From positions 42,354-106,353 of the forward strand of contig NZ_JAQIFT010000059.1 of assembly GCF_027857615.1 (NCBI RefSeq): a DNA stretch of 64,000 nucleotides. The letters run 5' to 3'. Below the pieces are notes generated by a model that was not told the origin of the DNA, did not search any database, and worked only from the letters and a program-made list of their open reading frames with translations. This DNA is from Holtiella tumoricola. Lineage in GTDB: Bacteria; Bacillota; Clostridia; Lachnospirales; Cellulosilyticaceae. The position numbers and the translations under genes are program-made. Below, piece after piece: positions 41,162-48,492 of the stretch (position 1 is the stretch's first letter; each line of letters starts with the position of its first letter).

Positions 41162-43266
41162 AGCCTGGAACATTACTGGGTGAACGCTATGAAATTATAG
41201 AAAAAATTGGTGCAGGCGGTATGTCTATCGTTTACAGAGCTAAATGTAATAGACTACAACGTTTTGTAGCCATTAAAGTATTACGCGAAGAATTTGTAAA
41301 AGATGAAGATTTTGTTAAAAAGTTTAAATCGGAGGCTTTTGCTGCAGCAAGCTTATCTCATCCTAATATTGTAGGTATTTATGATGTAGGACAGGAAGAG
41401 GATTTACATTATATTGTAATGGAATATGTTGAAGGTGAAACATTAAAAGAGTATATCGAGAAAAATGGTCCACTAGCCTCTGAGGTCGTATTAGATTTTG
41501 GAAACCAAATTGTATCGGCTATACGTCATGCTCATAGTAAGCATATTATACACAGAGATATTAAACCACAAAACATATTAATTACACATGAATGTGTCCT
41601 AAAAGTTGCTGATTTTGGTATTGCAAGAGCAGTTGATTCTTCAACGATTGTTTCTACAGGAAATGCGATTGGTTCTGTTCATTACTTTTCTCCAGAGCAA
41701 GCAAAAGGGAGATATGTTAATGAAACAAGTGATTTGTATTCATGTGGTATTGTTATGTTTGAAATGGCAACTAAACAGTTACCTTTTGAAGCAGATTCAC
41801 ATGTATCTATTGCACTTAAACATATTAATGAAGAAATACCACAACCTAGTTTATTCAATAAGGAAATATGGCCAGGGCTGGAGTCTATTATATTAAGAGC
41901 AACAAAAAAACAGCAAGAAGAACGCTATCAAAATGCAGATAGTATGTTAGAAGACATTCGTAAGGTACAGATTAATCCTCAAGCCATTATAGAGACAAAA
42001 GTAATGGATGATAGTATTGATCAAACCATTCTTTTAACAGATGTTCAAACACAATTTATTAGACAAAATGAAAAGACAACCAATAAACTTGATTCTAGTC
42101 AAGTGTCTGCTGTTAAAATGACAAGTCCACAAGACCTCTATCAAGATGATGACGAAGAGGAAGATGAGGAAGTGCCAAAAGGTTATAAAGTTCTTGCTGG
42201 TATAGGGGGTGTTCTTGCTACACTTGTTATAGTAGGTATAGTAGCGGCTATTGCATTTTTTGCTCTACCTTCATTTTCTAAACCAGATGCAGTAGTTGTA
42301 CCAGGCGTTTTAGGTAAAACCATTGAAGAAGCGACTAAGATTTTTGAAAGCAAAGATTTAAAGGTTAAACAAGTAGGAGAAGAAGCGAGTAATCTCTATG
42401 AACCAGGAACAATTATGAAACAAACACCTGGCGCGGAAGAAGTAGTTAAACCAGGAAGTACAATAGAGGTGATAGTGGCTTCTGCTGAAGAAGAGGTAAA
42501 AGAAGTTATTGTACCAGATTTGAAAGACTTACGTGCAGCAGATGCACAACGTGAGCTGGAAAAATATAAGTTAGAATTTTTCCCAGAACGTCGCTATGAT
42601 GATAAAGTAGAAATGAATCAAGTTATTGAGCAATCACCAGGTGCAGGTGAGCGTGTAGAAGAAGGAACTGTTATTACAGTTGTTATTAGTAAAGGACCAA
42701 AGCAAGTGCTTGTAAAAGTACCAAACCTTGAAAATATGACAGTCAATGAAGCAAAACTTGCTTTAAATAATGTTGGACTTAGACTTGGGCAAACGAATAC
42801 ACAACCAAGTGATACAGTAGAAAAAGGTAAAATTATTACACAAAGTATACCAGCTTCTAGTGAGTTAGAAGAAGGTGAAATTGTGGATATCATGGTAAGT
42901 GAAGGGCCTAAGGTAGAAGAACCAGAAGAAGTGCCAGAAGAACCAAATCCACCAGCTATAGAAGATCCAAACTTGCCAACAGATGATGAGACAGGTAATA
43001 ATGACCAAGGTCAAGAACCTAGTGAAAAATTAGCAACTATTACAAAAGTAATTAATGCACCAGATCAAGCAAAAGATGAATATCATGTTGTATTATTACT
43101 TGAAGATGAACTTGGAGCAAGATCTGTATTTGACCAAGTTGTGAAAAAAGAGCAATTTCCACTCCCTGTTCAAATTACTGGTAAAGGAAAAGGTGTACTG
43201 ACAACTTACTTTGATGGAAGTGAAGAGTACAAGGACAACATAAATTTTAATGAGGTGACACAATAA
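41155..43266 (+). CDS. prkC: PASTA-domain Ser/Thr protein kinase PrkC
   Basis: A 703-residue membrane kinase sensing cell-wall fragments. The kinase domain is 11-270, with Lys41, HRDIKPQN (Asp135) and DFGIAR (Asp153). An acidic juxtamembrane segment (DDDEEEDEE, 331-339) precedes one transmembrane helix at about 346-371. Three extracellular PASTA repeats follow (about 378-445, 450-515, 520-590), with PGVLGKTIEEA, PDLKDLRAADA and PNLENMTVNEA starts. A Pro/Glu/Asp-rich linker (about 592-622) leads to a final 80-residue extracellular domain of unknown type. In other Firmicutes the kinase controls growth, division and spore germination. GAGGTGAATACAAC precedes the ATG. Confidence 0.96.
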   Translation: MLEPGTLLGERYEIIEKIGAGGMSIVYRAKCNRLQRFVAIKVLREEFVKDEDFVKKFKSEAFAAASLSHPNIVGIYDVGQEEDLHYIVMEYVEGETLKEYIEKNGPLASEVVLDFGNQIVSAIRHAHSKHIIHRDIKPQNILITHECVLKVADFGIARAVDSSTIVSTGNAIGSVHYFSPEQAKGRYVNETSDLYSCGIVMFEMATKQLPFEADSHVSIALKHINEEIPQPSLFNKEIWPGLESIILRATKKQQEERYQNADSMLEDIRKVQINPQAIIETKVMDDSIDQTILLTDVQTQFIRQNEKTTNKLDSSQVSAVKMTSPQDLYQDDDEEEDEEVPKGYKVLAGIGGVLATLVIVGIVAAIAFFALPSFSKPDAVVVPGVLGKTIEEATKIFESKDLKVKQVGEEASNLYEPGTIMKQTPGAEEVVKPGSTIEVIVASAEEEVKEVIVPDLKDLRAADAQRELEKYKLEFFPERRYDDKVEMNQVIEQSPGAGERVEEGTVITVVISKGPKQVLVKVPNLENMTVNEAKLALNNVGLRLGQTNTQPSDTVEKGKIITQSIPASSELEEGEIVDIMVSEGPKVEEPEEVPEEPNPPAIEDPNLPTDDETGNNDQGQEPSEKLATITKVINAPDQAKDEYHVVLLLEDELGARSVFDQVVKKEQFPLPVQITGKGKGVLTTYFDGSEEYKDNINFNEVTQ

Positions 43267-43268
43267 AA

Positions 43269-44165
43269 ATGATGCAAGGAACAATCATTAAAGGAATTGC
43301 AGGCTTTTACTACGTAAGAGTAGAGAAAGAAGTTTTCGAGTGTAAAGCAAGAGGAAAGTTTAGAAAAGAAGGACTCGTACCACTTATTGGTGATGAAGTA
43401 TGTATAGAGGTAGATGAAGATAATCAAGATAATCACTATGCCTATAAACAAGGGCAGATTGTTGATATTTTACCAAGACAAAATAAATTAATTCGTCCAC
43501 CTGTAGCCAATGTGGATCAAGGTCTTATTGTTTTTGCAGTAACTTATCCAGAGATTCATCTAGATTTACTTGATCGTTTTTTAATTATGGTGGAACTTGA
43601 AGGCATAAAACCGTATATTATATTAAATAAAATAGACGGTACTAAACCTGAAACTTATGAATGGATTGTAGAAGGCTATAAGAAAAGTGGCTATGATGTA
43701 TTATGTGTTTCAGCTAAACAAAATATAGGACTAGATGAAATAAGACAAGTTTTAAAAGATAAGATTTCTTTCTTCGCGGGACCATCTGGTGTTGGTAAAT
43801 CTACTTTACTTAATGCAATAGAACCTCATTTGAAACTTCAAACAGGTGATGTAAGCGAAAAAATTAAACGTGGTAAACATACAACAAGGCATGTAGAGCT
43901 GCTTCCGTTTAGTGAGGGGGGATATGTATTAGATACCCCAGGATTTACTTCTTTACAATTTGAAGAAATTCCAGAAAATGATTTGAAATTTTATTTCCCA
44001 GAATTTAAAAGATATGAAGGACAGTGCAAGTTTAGTGGCTGTAGCCATATTCATGAACCTAAATGTGCTGTCAAAGAAGCTTTAGAACGAGATGAACTTT
44101 TTAAACCACGTTATGAAAACTATGTAACTTATTATAATCAACTAAAAGAAACGAGGAAATGGTAA
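43269..44165 (+). CDS. rsgA: Ribosome small-subunit GTPase RsgA
   Basis: A 298-residue circularly permuted GTPase acting in late 30S maturation. The N-terminal OB-fold (about 1-70) is followed by G4 (LNKID) before G1 (GPSGVGKSTLLNA) and G3 (DTPGF), the order diagnostic of RsgA. The zinc site is CKFSGCSHIHEPKC. Two tandem ATG codons occur; GAGGTG lies 11 bases before the first. It is separated from prkC by 2 bases, and its stop shares one base with the rpe start. Confidence 0.96.
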   Translation: MMQGTIIKGIAGFYYVRVEKEVFECKARGKFRKEGLVPLIGDEVCIEVDEDNQDNHYAYKQGQIVDILPRQNKLIRPPVANVDQGLIVFAVTYPEIHLDLLDRFLIMVELEGIKPYIILNKIDGTKPETYEWIVEGYKKSGYDVLCVSAKQNIGLDEIRQVLKDKISFFAGPSGVGKSTLLNAIEPHLKLQTGDVSEKIKRGKHTTRHVELLPFSEGGYVLDTPGFTSLQFEEIPENDLKFYFPEFKRYEGQCKFSGCSHIHEPKCAVKEALERDELFKPRYENYVTYYNQLKETRKW

Positions 44166-44821
44166 TGAACGCTTTAGCTCCTTCAATTTTATCAGCAGAT
44201 TTTGCAGCTTTAGGAGAAGCTGTAAAATTAGTAGAGCATGCAGGTGCACCGTATATTCACGTAGATGTTATGGACGGTCACTTTGTACCGAATATTACAA
44301 TTGGTGCGCCAGTAGCAGCTGCTTTAAGAAAACATATTAATGGCATAATGGATGTTCATTTAATGATTGAAAATCCAGATGCTTATCTAGAAGATTTCAA
44401 AGCAGCAGGTGCAGATATTTTAACTGTACATTATGAATCAACAAAACATATTCATCGTACTTTACAAGCTATTCGTAAACTTGGTATGAAAAGTGGATTA
44501 GCGCTTAATCCGGGCACACCAGTGGAAGTACTTGAATGCCTTATTGATGAAGTGGATATGGTACTTATTATGTCTGTAAATCCTGGATTTGGTGGACAAA
44601 GCTTTATCCCTTATGCTTTAGAAAAAGTTAAACAAGTTAAGGCTTTAGGAGAACGAACAGGGCGTGATTTATTAATTCAAGTAGATGGTGGTGTAGGTCT
44701 ACAAAATGTACAAGAAGTTGTAAATGCAGGTGCTAATGTTATTGTAGCAGGTTCAGCAGTGTTTGGTGCTCAAGATGTATCTGCAACTGTACAAGAATTT
44801 ATGAAATTAATGAATGAGTAG
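44165..44821 (+). CDS. rpe: Ribulose-phosphate 3-epimerase
   Basis: A 218-residue TIM-barrel enzyme of the pentose phosphate pathway. The catalytic regions are LAPSILSADFAALG, HVDVMDGHFVPNITIG, DVHLMIENPD, MSVNPGFGGQSFIP and IQVDGGVG. I chose ATG 44165 (TAATG overlap with the rsgA stop), eight bases after GAGG; ATG 44159 would leave only two bases. Its place after rsgA is conserved in Firmicutes. Confidence 0.95.
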   Translation: MNALAPSILSADFAALGEAVKLVEHAGAPYIHVDVMDGHFVPNITIGAPVAAALRKHINGIMDVHLMIENPDAYLEDFKAAGADILTVHYESTKHIHRTLQAIRKLGMKSGLALNPGTPVEVLECLIDEVDMVLIMSVNPGFGGQSFIPYALEKVKQVKALGERTGRDLLIQVDGGVGLQNVQEVVNAGANVIVAGSAVFGAQDVSATVQEFMKLMNE

Positions 44822-44829
44822 GATTTAAA

Positions 44830-45462
44830 ATGAACATTTTGATTTTGACCAATGGAGAATATGGAGATTATACATTTTGTCAGAAGCAAAAACATTATGA
44901 TTATATATTATGTGCTGATAATGGCATGAAGCATGCTAAGAAATTAGGTATATGTCCAGACGAAATATTGGGTGACTTTGATAGCTGTAATGAAAATGAC
45001 CTAGAATTTTTTAAAAGACAAAATGTAAAAATTACAAAGGCACCTTGTGAAAAAGATGAAACAGATACTGAATTAGCATTAGATACGGCTATAAGTTTAG
45101 GTGCTGTGCAAATTGACTTATGGGGTGGCATAGGTAGTAGAATGGACCATTCGCTTGCTAATATTCATCTAATGTATAAAGCTTTACAAAAAGGTGTAGA
45201 AGTTACACTATATAGTGATAGGCATATTATTCGTTTATTGGATAAAGAACTAGAACTTGTAGGGGGAAAAGGGGATTTAGTTAGTTTAATTCCCTTTACA
45301 CCTGTTGTAAAAGGGGTAAAGACTACATCTCTTGCATATGGTTTAGAAGATGGTGAATTCCATATAGGTAAGCCTTATGGTGTAAGTAACTATATGTTAG
45401 AAGAAACAGCTAAGGTCAAAATAGAAGAAGGCGTTTTAATTGTCATTCAAGCAAGAGATTAA
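44830..45462 (+). CDS. thiN: Thiamine pyrophosphokinase
   Basis: A 210-residue enzyme converting thiamine to thiamine diphosphate with ATP. Family motifs are LCADNGMKHAKKLGICPDEILGDFDS, KDETDTELALDTAISLGA and WGGIGSRMDHSLANIHLM. The C-terminal SLIPFTPVVKGVKTTSLAYGL is the thiamine-binding part. It follows rpe by 8 bases and is the last gene of the long cluster, closed by a terminator at 45516. Confidence 0.94.
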   Translation: MNILILTNGEYGDYTFCQKQKHYDYILCADNGMKHAKKLGICPDEILGDFDSCNENDLEFFKRQNVKITKAPCEKDETDTELALDTAISLGAVQIDLWGGIGSRMDHSLANIHLMYKALQKGVEVTLYSDRHIIRLLDKELELVGGKGDLVSLIPFTPVVKGVKTTSLAYGLEDGEFHIGKPYGVSNYMLEETAKVKIEEGVLIVIQARD

Positions 45463-45515
45463 AATGATAAAATAGTATAAGCTTCTCTAGAATAGAATAA
45501 GCCCAGTGCAACATA

Positions 45516-45553
45516 AAAATAAAGTGTGCAAAATAATGCACACTTTATTTTTT
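45516..45553 (+). terminator. Terminator after thiN
   Basis: 15-bp perfect stem AAAATAAAGTGTGCA with its complement, 6-nt loop, T-run. It closes the yicC to thiN cluster. Confidence 0.92.
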
Positions 45554-45612
45554 GTTGGAATAATATGGATATATAAGAATGAAGATGACACACAAGAAAG
45601 CAGGGTTGAATG

Positions 45613-45753
45613 ATGAAAAAACATGTATTAGGTCTTGTCTGCTTTTGTGTAGGATGTGGCATGTTACTAGTTATTGTAATACCTGCACTTGGGTGGATTC
45701 TGACAACAGCTGCGATTTTAATTTTAATAGGATATATATTAACCTGTGGCTAA
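45613..45753 (+). CDS. Small hydrophobic membrane protein upstream of spoVM
   Basis: A 46-residue ORF encoding a very hydrophobic protein with two membrane helices. The first (LGLVCFCVGCGMLLVIVIPA) includes a cysteine-rich patch; PALGW makes the turn, and ILTTAAILILIGYIL follows. It ends TCG. AGGG lies seven bases before the ATG (an ATG at 45610 is also possible). It lies 13 bases before spoVM, so the two are probably coexpressed and the protein may act in sporulation; that is inference. I do not know a family name. Confidence 0.6.
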   Translation: MKKHVLGLVCFCVGCGMLLVIVIPALGWILTTAAILILIGYILTCG

Positions 45754-45766
45754 GGGGAGGTGCCTT

Positions 45767-45844
45767 ATGAAGATTTATGTAATTAAATTACCAAAGTGGT
45801 TAGGAAAGATAGTAGGCAAAGTTTATAAAGGTGGTAAAGCATAA
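45767..45844 (+). CDS. spoVM: Stage V sporulation protein M (SpoVM), 25 aa
   Basis: The 25-residue product MKIYVIKLPKWLGKIVGKVY (plus KGGKA) aligns with Bacillus subtilis SpoVM along its length: MK-x-Y-x-IKLPK-x-LG-x-IV. SpoVM is an amphipathic helix that recognises the convex outer forespore membrane and recruits SpoIVA to start coat assembly. GGGGAGG lies six bases before the ATG. Its position between thiN and rpmB is the same as in B. subtilis. It is short enough to be missed by length-filtered gene callers. A terminator starts at its stop codon. Confidence 0.9.
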   Translation: MKIYVIKLPKWLGKIVGKVYKGGKA

Positions 45845-45880
45845 AAAAAGGGGCGTATCCCAAGGATACACCCTTTTTTT
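45844..45880 (+). terminator. Terminator after spoVM
   Basis: AAAAAAGGG-GC-GTATCC pairs with GGATAC-A-CCCTTTTTT (one internal mismatch), loop CAA, T-run. Confidence 0.85.
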
Positions 45881-45892
45881 ATGGAAATAAAA

Positions 45893-45927
45893 ATTCCATA
45901 ATTCATTCAAACAATGAACTATGGAAT
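45893..45927 (-). terminator. Terminator of rpmB (minus strand)
   Basis: 15-base arms ATTCCATAATTCATT / AATGAACTATGGAAT with one mismatch and a 5-nt loop. On the minus strand it is followed by TTTTTATTT, 17 bases after the rpmB stop. Confidence 0.75.
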
Positions 45928-45943
45928 CTATTAAACTTTGATA

Positions 45944-46129
45944 CTACGCACGAGCAACTAAGTTTGAACGTAAACAACGTGTACATACGTTAGCAGTTCT
46001 AACAACACCATTAGCGTTGATTTTAACTTTTTTCACGTTCGCTTTCCACATTTTATTTGATCTTCTATGAGAGTGACTTACTTTGATACCAAAGTGTACG
46101 TCTTTTGAACAAATTTCACATTTTGCCAC
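45944..46129 (-). CDS. rpmB: 50S ribosomal protein L28
   Basis: A 61-residue L28. The N-terminus AKCEICSKDVHFG, then SHSHRRSNKMWKANVKK and VCTRCLRSNLV, is the standard cysteine-containing (C+) form: CEIC and CTRC can bind zinc. The start is GTG at 46129, eight bases after AAGGAGG; an earlier in-frame start lacks L28 similarity. It is a single minus-strand gene between spoVM and the Asp23 gene, as expected of this locus. Confidence 0.95.
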   Translation of the reverse strand: MAKCEICSKDVHFGIKVSHSHRRSNKMWKANVKKVKINANGVVRTANVCTRCLRSNLVARA

Positions 46130-46173
46130 TGTAAACACCTCCTTAAAATAATATCCGTGACATAACAACTGAT

Positions 46174-46202
46174 ATTCTAACAGATAATAAGTTATATTTC
46201 AA
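46174..46202 (-). promoter_or_regulatory. Promoter of rpmB
   Basis: On the minus strand TTGAAA, 17-bp spacer, TAGAAT with a TGT extension before it. Confidence 0.75.
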
Positions 46203-46284
46203 GTGTGTTGTCCTATTTATTTGTCTAAAAAATAAAATAGTTAGAAAAGCTAACCTGTAAATACTTTATTTATAAAGTAAACAA

Positions 46285-46293
46285 TGTTATAAT
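46285..46293 (+). promoter_or_regulatory. Extended -10 for the Asp23-fakA unit
   Basis: TGTTATAAT is a full extended -10 box 69 bases before the Asp23-family start; the -35 (TTTATT) is poor. Confidence 0.55.
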
Positions 46294-46361
46294 ATGAAGC
46301 AAAAGCATGATAAACATTAAAATTAAGGTATAAACAAGAAAATAAATAAGGAGGTATAAGA

Positions 46362-46721
46362 ATGGGCGGAAAATTTTCAAATGAATACGGTACTATTACA
46401 ATGAGTGAAGAGGTTATTGCACAAATCAGTGGTATAACAGCTACAGAATGTTATGGTATTGTAGGTATGGCAGCAAGAAATGTTAAAGATGGTATTGTGC
46501 AACTCCTAAAAGGTGAAAGTCTTACTAAAGGTATTGCTGTACAAGTATGCGAAGATGATGGTGTTAACATCGAGTTCCATATTATTGTTGAATATGGTAC
46601 AAAAATTTCTGCAGTTACAGAAAACCTTATGAGCACTGTTAAATATAAAGTTAAAGATATGTTAGGTTTAGAAGTAAGACAAATTAAAGTTTATGTCGAA
46701 GGCGTACGCGTAGACAACTAA
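46362..46721 (+). CDS. Asp23/Gls24 family protein (YloU-like)
   Basis: A 119-residue alkaline-shock (Asp23/Gls24, DUF322) domain protein. The domain starts YGTITMSEEVIAQISGITATECYGIVGMA and continues with VEFHIIVEYGTKISAVTENLM and LEVRQIKVYVEGVRV. In Firmicutes the family is associated with cell-envelope homeostasis, and its gene precedes fakA/yloV, as here. TAAGGAGGTATAAGA precedes the ATG. The downstream start is only 32 bases away, so the two are cotranscribed. Confidence 0.93.
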   Translation: MGGKFSNEYGTITMSEEVIAQISGITATECYGIVGMAARNVKDGIVQLLKGESLTKGIAVQVCEDDGVNIEFHIIVEYGTKISAVTENLMSTVKYKVKDMLGLEVRQIKVYVEGVRVDN

Positions 46722-46753
46722 TCATAGAGGTAATTTTGAGGAGGCACATAAAA

Positions 46754-48388
46754 GTGAAATTAGAAGTGATAGATGCAAAGCTTCTACAAAGTATGTTTGT
46801 AGCAGGAGCTAAGCTTTTAGATGAAAAGAAAAATATGGTGAATGAATTAAATGTTTTCCCTGTTCCAGATGGAGATACAGGAACAAATATGTCACTCACA
46901 ATGCTTGCAGCAGCAAAGGAAGTAGAAAAGGTTGATCCAACTAATGTTATGGAAGTTGGTAATGCAGCAGCATCAGGCTCATTAAGAGGTGCAAGAGGTA
47001 ACTCGGGGGTTATCTTATCTCAGCTTATTCGTGGCTTTGCAAAAGCGTTAACAAATGAACCTATTGATACCTTAACTTTAGCAAATGCTTTCCAAGCAGG
47101 CGTAGATACAGCCTATAAAGCTGTTATGAAACCAAAAGAAGGAACCATTCTTACAGTAGCAAGAGAAGTGGCTACAAAAGCAATGCAACTTAGCATGGAA
47201 GTTACAGATATGGAAGAGTTTGCAAAGCGCGTATTAGAACATGGTTATGAAGTACTTCATCAAACGCCAGACATGCTTCCTGTATTAAAAGAAGCAGGTG
47301 TAGTAGATGCAGGTGGACAAGGTCTTCTTTGCATTTTAGAAGGTGCAGCAATGGTAATCACTGGTGATATTCAAATTAACATCAAAAAGCCAGTTTCAAA
47401 GCCAAATACAGCAGCATTCCAAGCACTTAAAAACTTTAATACAGAAGATATTACTTTTGGTTACTGTACAGAGTTTATTGTTAATCGTGATCCCAAAGCA
47501 AATTATAATGAAACTGCAGTAAGAGAGTATCTAGAAACAATTGGTGATAGCCTTGTAGCTGTATCAGATGAAACTTTCATTAAAATTCATGTTCATACAG
47601 ATAATCCAGGTCTTGCGCTTCAAAAAGGTCTTGAATTTGGCTCATTAACAAGCATAAAAATTGAAAATATGCGTGAACAACATACTTCTATTCTAGCTGA
47701 TGGCGAACAAGTAGAAGATAAAGGACCACGTAAGCCTTTAGCTTTTGTTTCTATCGTAGCAGGTGAAGGCTTAGTAGAAATTATGAAGAGTTTAGGTGTA
47801 GATGAAGTGATTGAAGGTGGCCAAACAATGAATCCAAGTACTGAGGATATTAGTGAAGCTATTGAACGTGCCCATGCGGAAGAAGTTATTATCTTACCTA
47901 ATAACAAAAATATTATATTAGCTGCAGAACAAGCTGCTAATATTGAAACAGAATGTCATGTACATGTTATTCCTTCAAAAACAATCCCACAAGGTATTAC
48001 TGCGATGGTTAACCACGATGAGAGTGGAGATATCAAAAAAGTTGTTGAAGCTATGAATGAAGCAATTTCAACAGTAGAAACAGCACAAATTACTATTGCA
48101 GTAAGAGATACAACAATTGATGGGCAAGAAATTAAAGAAGGTGAATACTTAGGTATTTTAGAAGGTAATATTGTTGTGCACAATAGTGACTTAAAGGCAA
48201 CATTTACTGAACTTCTTGCAAAAATGAATGAAGAAGCAGAAATTATCACTATTTACTATGGTGAAGAAATTACTGAAGAACAAGCTGAAGATTATGTCGC
48301 TATTGCAGAAGGTGGTTTCCCAGAAGCAGATGTGGAAGTACATTCAGGTGGTCAACCAGTTTATTACTTCATGATTTCAGCAGAATAA
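46754..48388 (+). CDS. fakA: Fatty-acid kinase catalytic protein FakA (DAK domain, YloV)
   Basis: A 544-residue kinase that, with a FakB fatty-acid binding partner, makes acyl-phosphate from exogenous or recycled fatty acids for the PlsX/PlsY pathway. The DhaL-like ATP domain (about 1-200) has NVFPVPDGDTGTNMS and SGSLRGARGNSGVILSQ. The middle domain contains GYCTEFIV and a VHTDNPGLAL metal-site-like segment. The C-terminal part (about 330-544) resembles a DegV-like fold. The start codon is GTG, nine bases after GAGGAGG; a TTG at 46736 would sit on that site. No fakB is in the window, though plsX is 9.7 kb downstream. Confidence 0.92.
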   Translation: MKLEVIDAKLLQSMFVAGAKLLDEKKNMVNELNVFPVPDGDTGTNMSLTMLAAAKEVEKVDPTNVMEVGNAAASGSLRGARGNSGVILSQLIRGFAKALTNEPIDTLTLANAFQAGVDTAYKAVMKPKEGTILTVAREVATKAMQLSMEVTDMEEFAKRVLEHGYEVLHQTPDMLPVLKEAGVVDAGGQGLLCILEGAAMVITGDIQINIKKPVSKPNTAAFQALKNFNTEDITFGYCTEFIVNRDPKANYNETAVREYLETIGDSLVAVSDETFIKIHVHTDNPGLALQKGLEFGSLTSIKIENMREQHTSILADGEQVEDKGPRKPLAFVSIVAGEGLVEIMKSLGVDEVIEGGQTMNPSTEDISEAIERAHAEEVIILPNNKNIILAAEQAANIETECHVHVIPSKTIPQGITAMVNHDESGDIKKVVEAMNEAISTVETAQITIAVRDTTIDGQEIKEGEYLGILEGNIVVHNSDLKATFTELLAKMNEEAEIITIYYGEEITEEQAEDYVAIAEGGFPEADVEVHSGGQPVYYFMISAE

Positions 48389-48403
48389 CATGAAATAAAA
48401 TAA

Positions 48404-48455
48404 AAGGGCTATCACAAAAGAAACTGTAGGTTTTGTGATGGCCTTCTCTTTTTAT
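48404..48455 (+). terminator. Terminator after fakA
   Basis: AAGGGCTATCACAAAA pairs with TTTTGTGATGGCCTT (one extra base), 11-nt loop, followed by TCTCTTTTT. Confidence 0.82.
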
Positions 48456-48492
48456 GGGTTTAAGGACATTTTATAAGTAAAGGGGTGAAAAT

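Noticed and set aside
41606..41896. Plus-strand 96-codon frame inside prkC
   Set aside because: Out-of-frame overlap inside a conserved kinase domain, no start signal.
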